A DNA stretch of 20,759 bases from Nitrospira sp. (GTDB lineage: Bacteria; Nitrospirota; Thermodesulfovibrionia; Thermodesulfovibrionales; SM23-35), in assembly GCA_016873575.1 (NCBI GenBank), contig VGWY01000014.1, forward strand, positions 1-20,759. Reading direction: 5' to 3'. The notes beneath the pieces were generated by a model that worked only from the letters and a program-made list of their open reading frames with translations, had not been told where the DNA came from and searched no databases. This document shows, piece by piece, positions 20,661 through 20,759 of the stretch. Position 1 is the first letter of the stretch, and each line of letters begins with the position of its first letter. Made by a program: the position numbers and the translations under genes.

Positions 20661-20759
20661 CTACATGCCTCTTTTTGCCTTTTCAATCACACATCGATTG
20701 GGGAATTTAAGACCAAGTACATTAAAAATTATTCTATCTCTCCTTGAAGGCTCACTGAT
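20661..20759 (-). CDS. Possible C-terminal end of an unknown protein, truncated by window edge
   Basis: On the minus strand a frame is open from the window edge to a TAG at 20661-20663, giving 32 residues (ISEPSRRDRIIFNVLGLK, then FPNRCVIEKAKRGM). The mix of charged and hydrophobic residues is protein-like, and another minus-strand frame closes at once. The piece is too short to place in a family. Confidence 0.3.
   Translation of the reverse strand: MSEPSRRDRIIFNVLGLKFPNRCVIEKAKRGM

Overview
The window looks like a chromosomal piece of a diderm (outer-membrane) anaerobe of moderate to low GC. It carries a complete rimP-nusA-recG block, an envelope-assembly operon (TamB, a seven-POTRA Omp85 protein, a SurA-like protein), a type IV pilus prepilin peptidase, and 2-oxoacid:ferredoxin oxidoreductase subunits. 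Gene content and the abundance of short dispersed repeats suggest Nitrospirota (Thermodesulfovibrionia-like) or a related deltaproteobacterial-type lineage. This placement is inference, because the window contains no rRNA or other taxonomic marker.

Layout. 1-2.1 kb is accessory: the tail of a PIN-domain toxin-like gene (+), then on the minus strand a Cas6-like RAMP protein, a small helical protein and a nucleotidyltransferase of the AbiEii/MNT type. The small-protein/nucleotidyltransferase pair lies between two copies of the cas6 3' end. 2.3-8.4 kb is a tightly packed minus-strand housekeeping run, transcribed rimP > nusA > recG > coiled-coil protein > pilD > PAS histidine kinase, mostly with overlapping or near-overlapping ends. 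A hairpin sits just before rimP. Around 8.5-8.7 kb is a tiny Pro/Ala-repeat lipoprotein with its own strong promoter and terminator. 8.9-11.6 kb is a plus-strand operon: ppx/gppA-type phosphatase, OFOR beta and gamma subunits (the gamma gene apparently starts at CTG), and an ArgA-like acetyltransferase. 11.6-18.8 kb is the minus-strand tamB > bamA/tamA > surA-like operon. 19.0-20.5 kb holds an isoprenylcysteine-methyltransferase-type membrane enzyme and a cytosolic trypsin-like protease broken by an in-frame stop three residues after its catalytic serine triplet region (four residues after the serine).

No gene-free stretch exceeds about 300 bases. The most unusual overall feature is how repeats are written into genes. 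Heptanucleotide tandem tracts (period 7, hence frame-shifting if one unit is gained or lost) encode two complete signal peptides and a piece of TamB. G/C-rich palindromic elements sit in frame inside cas6, bamA and tamB and supply the stop codon of recG. Together with the cas6-tail direct repeats around the toxin-like pair, these are the observations most worth pursuing. No CRISPR array, other cas gene, transposase, integrase, tRNA or rRNA was seen.
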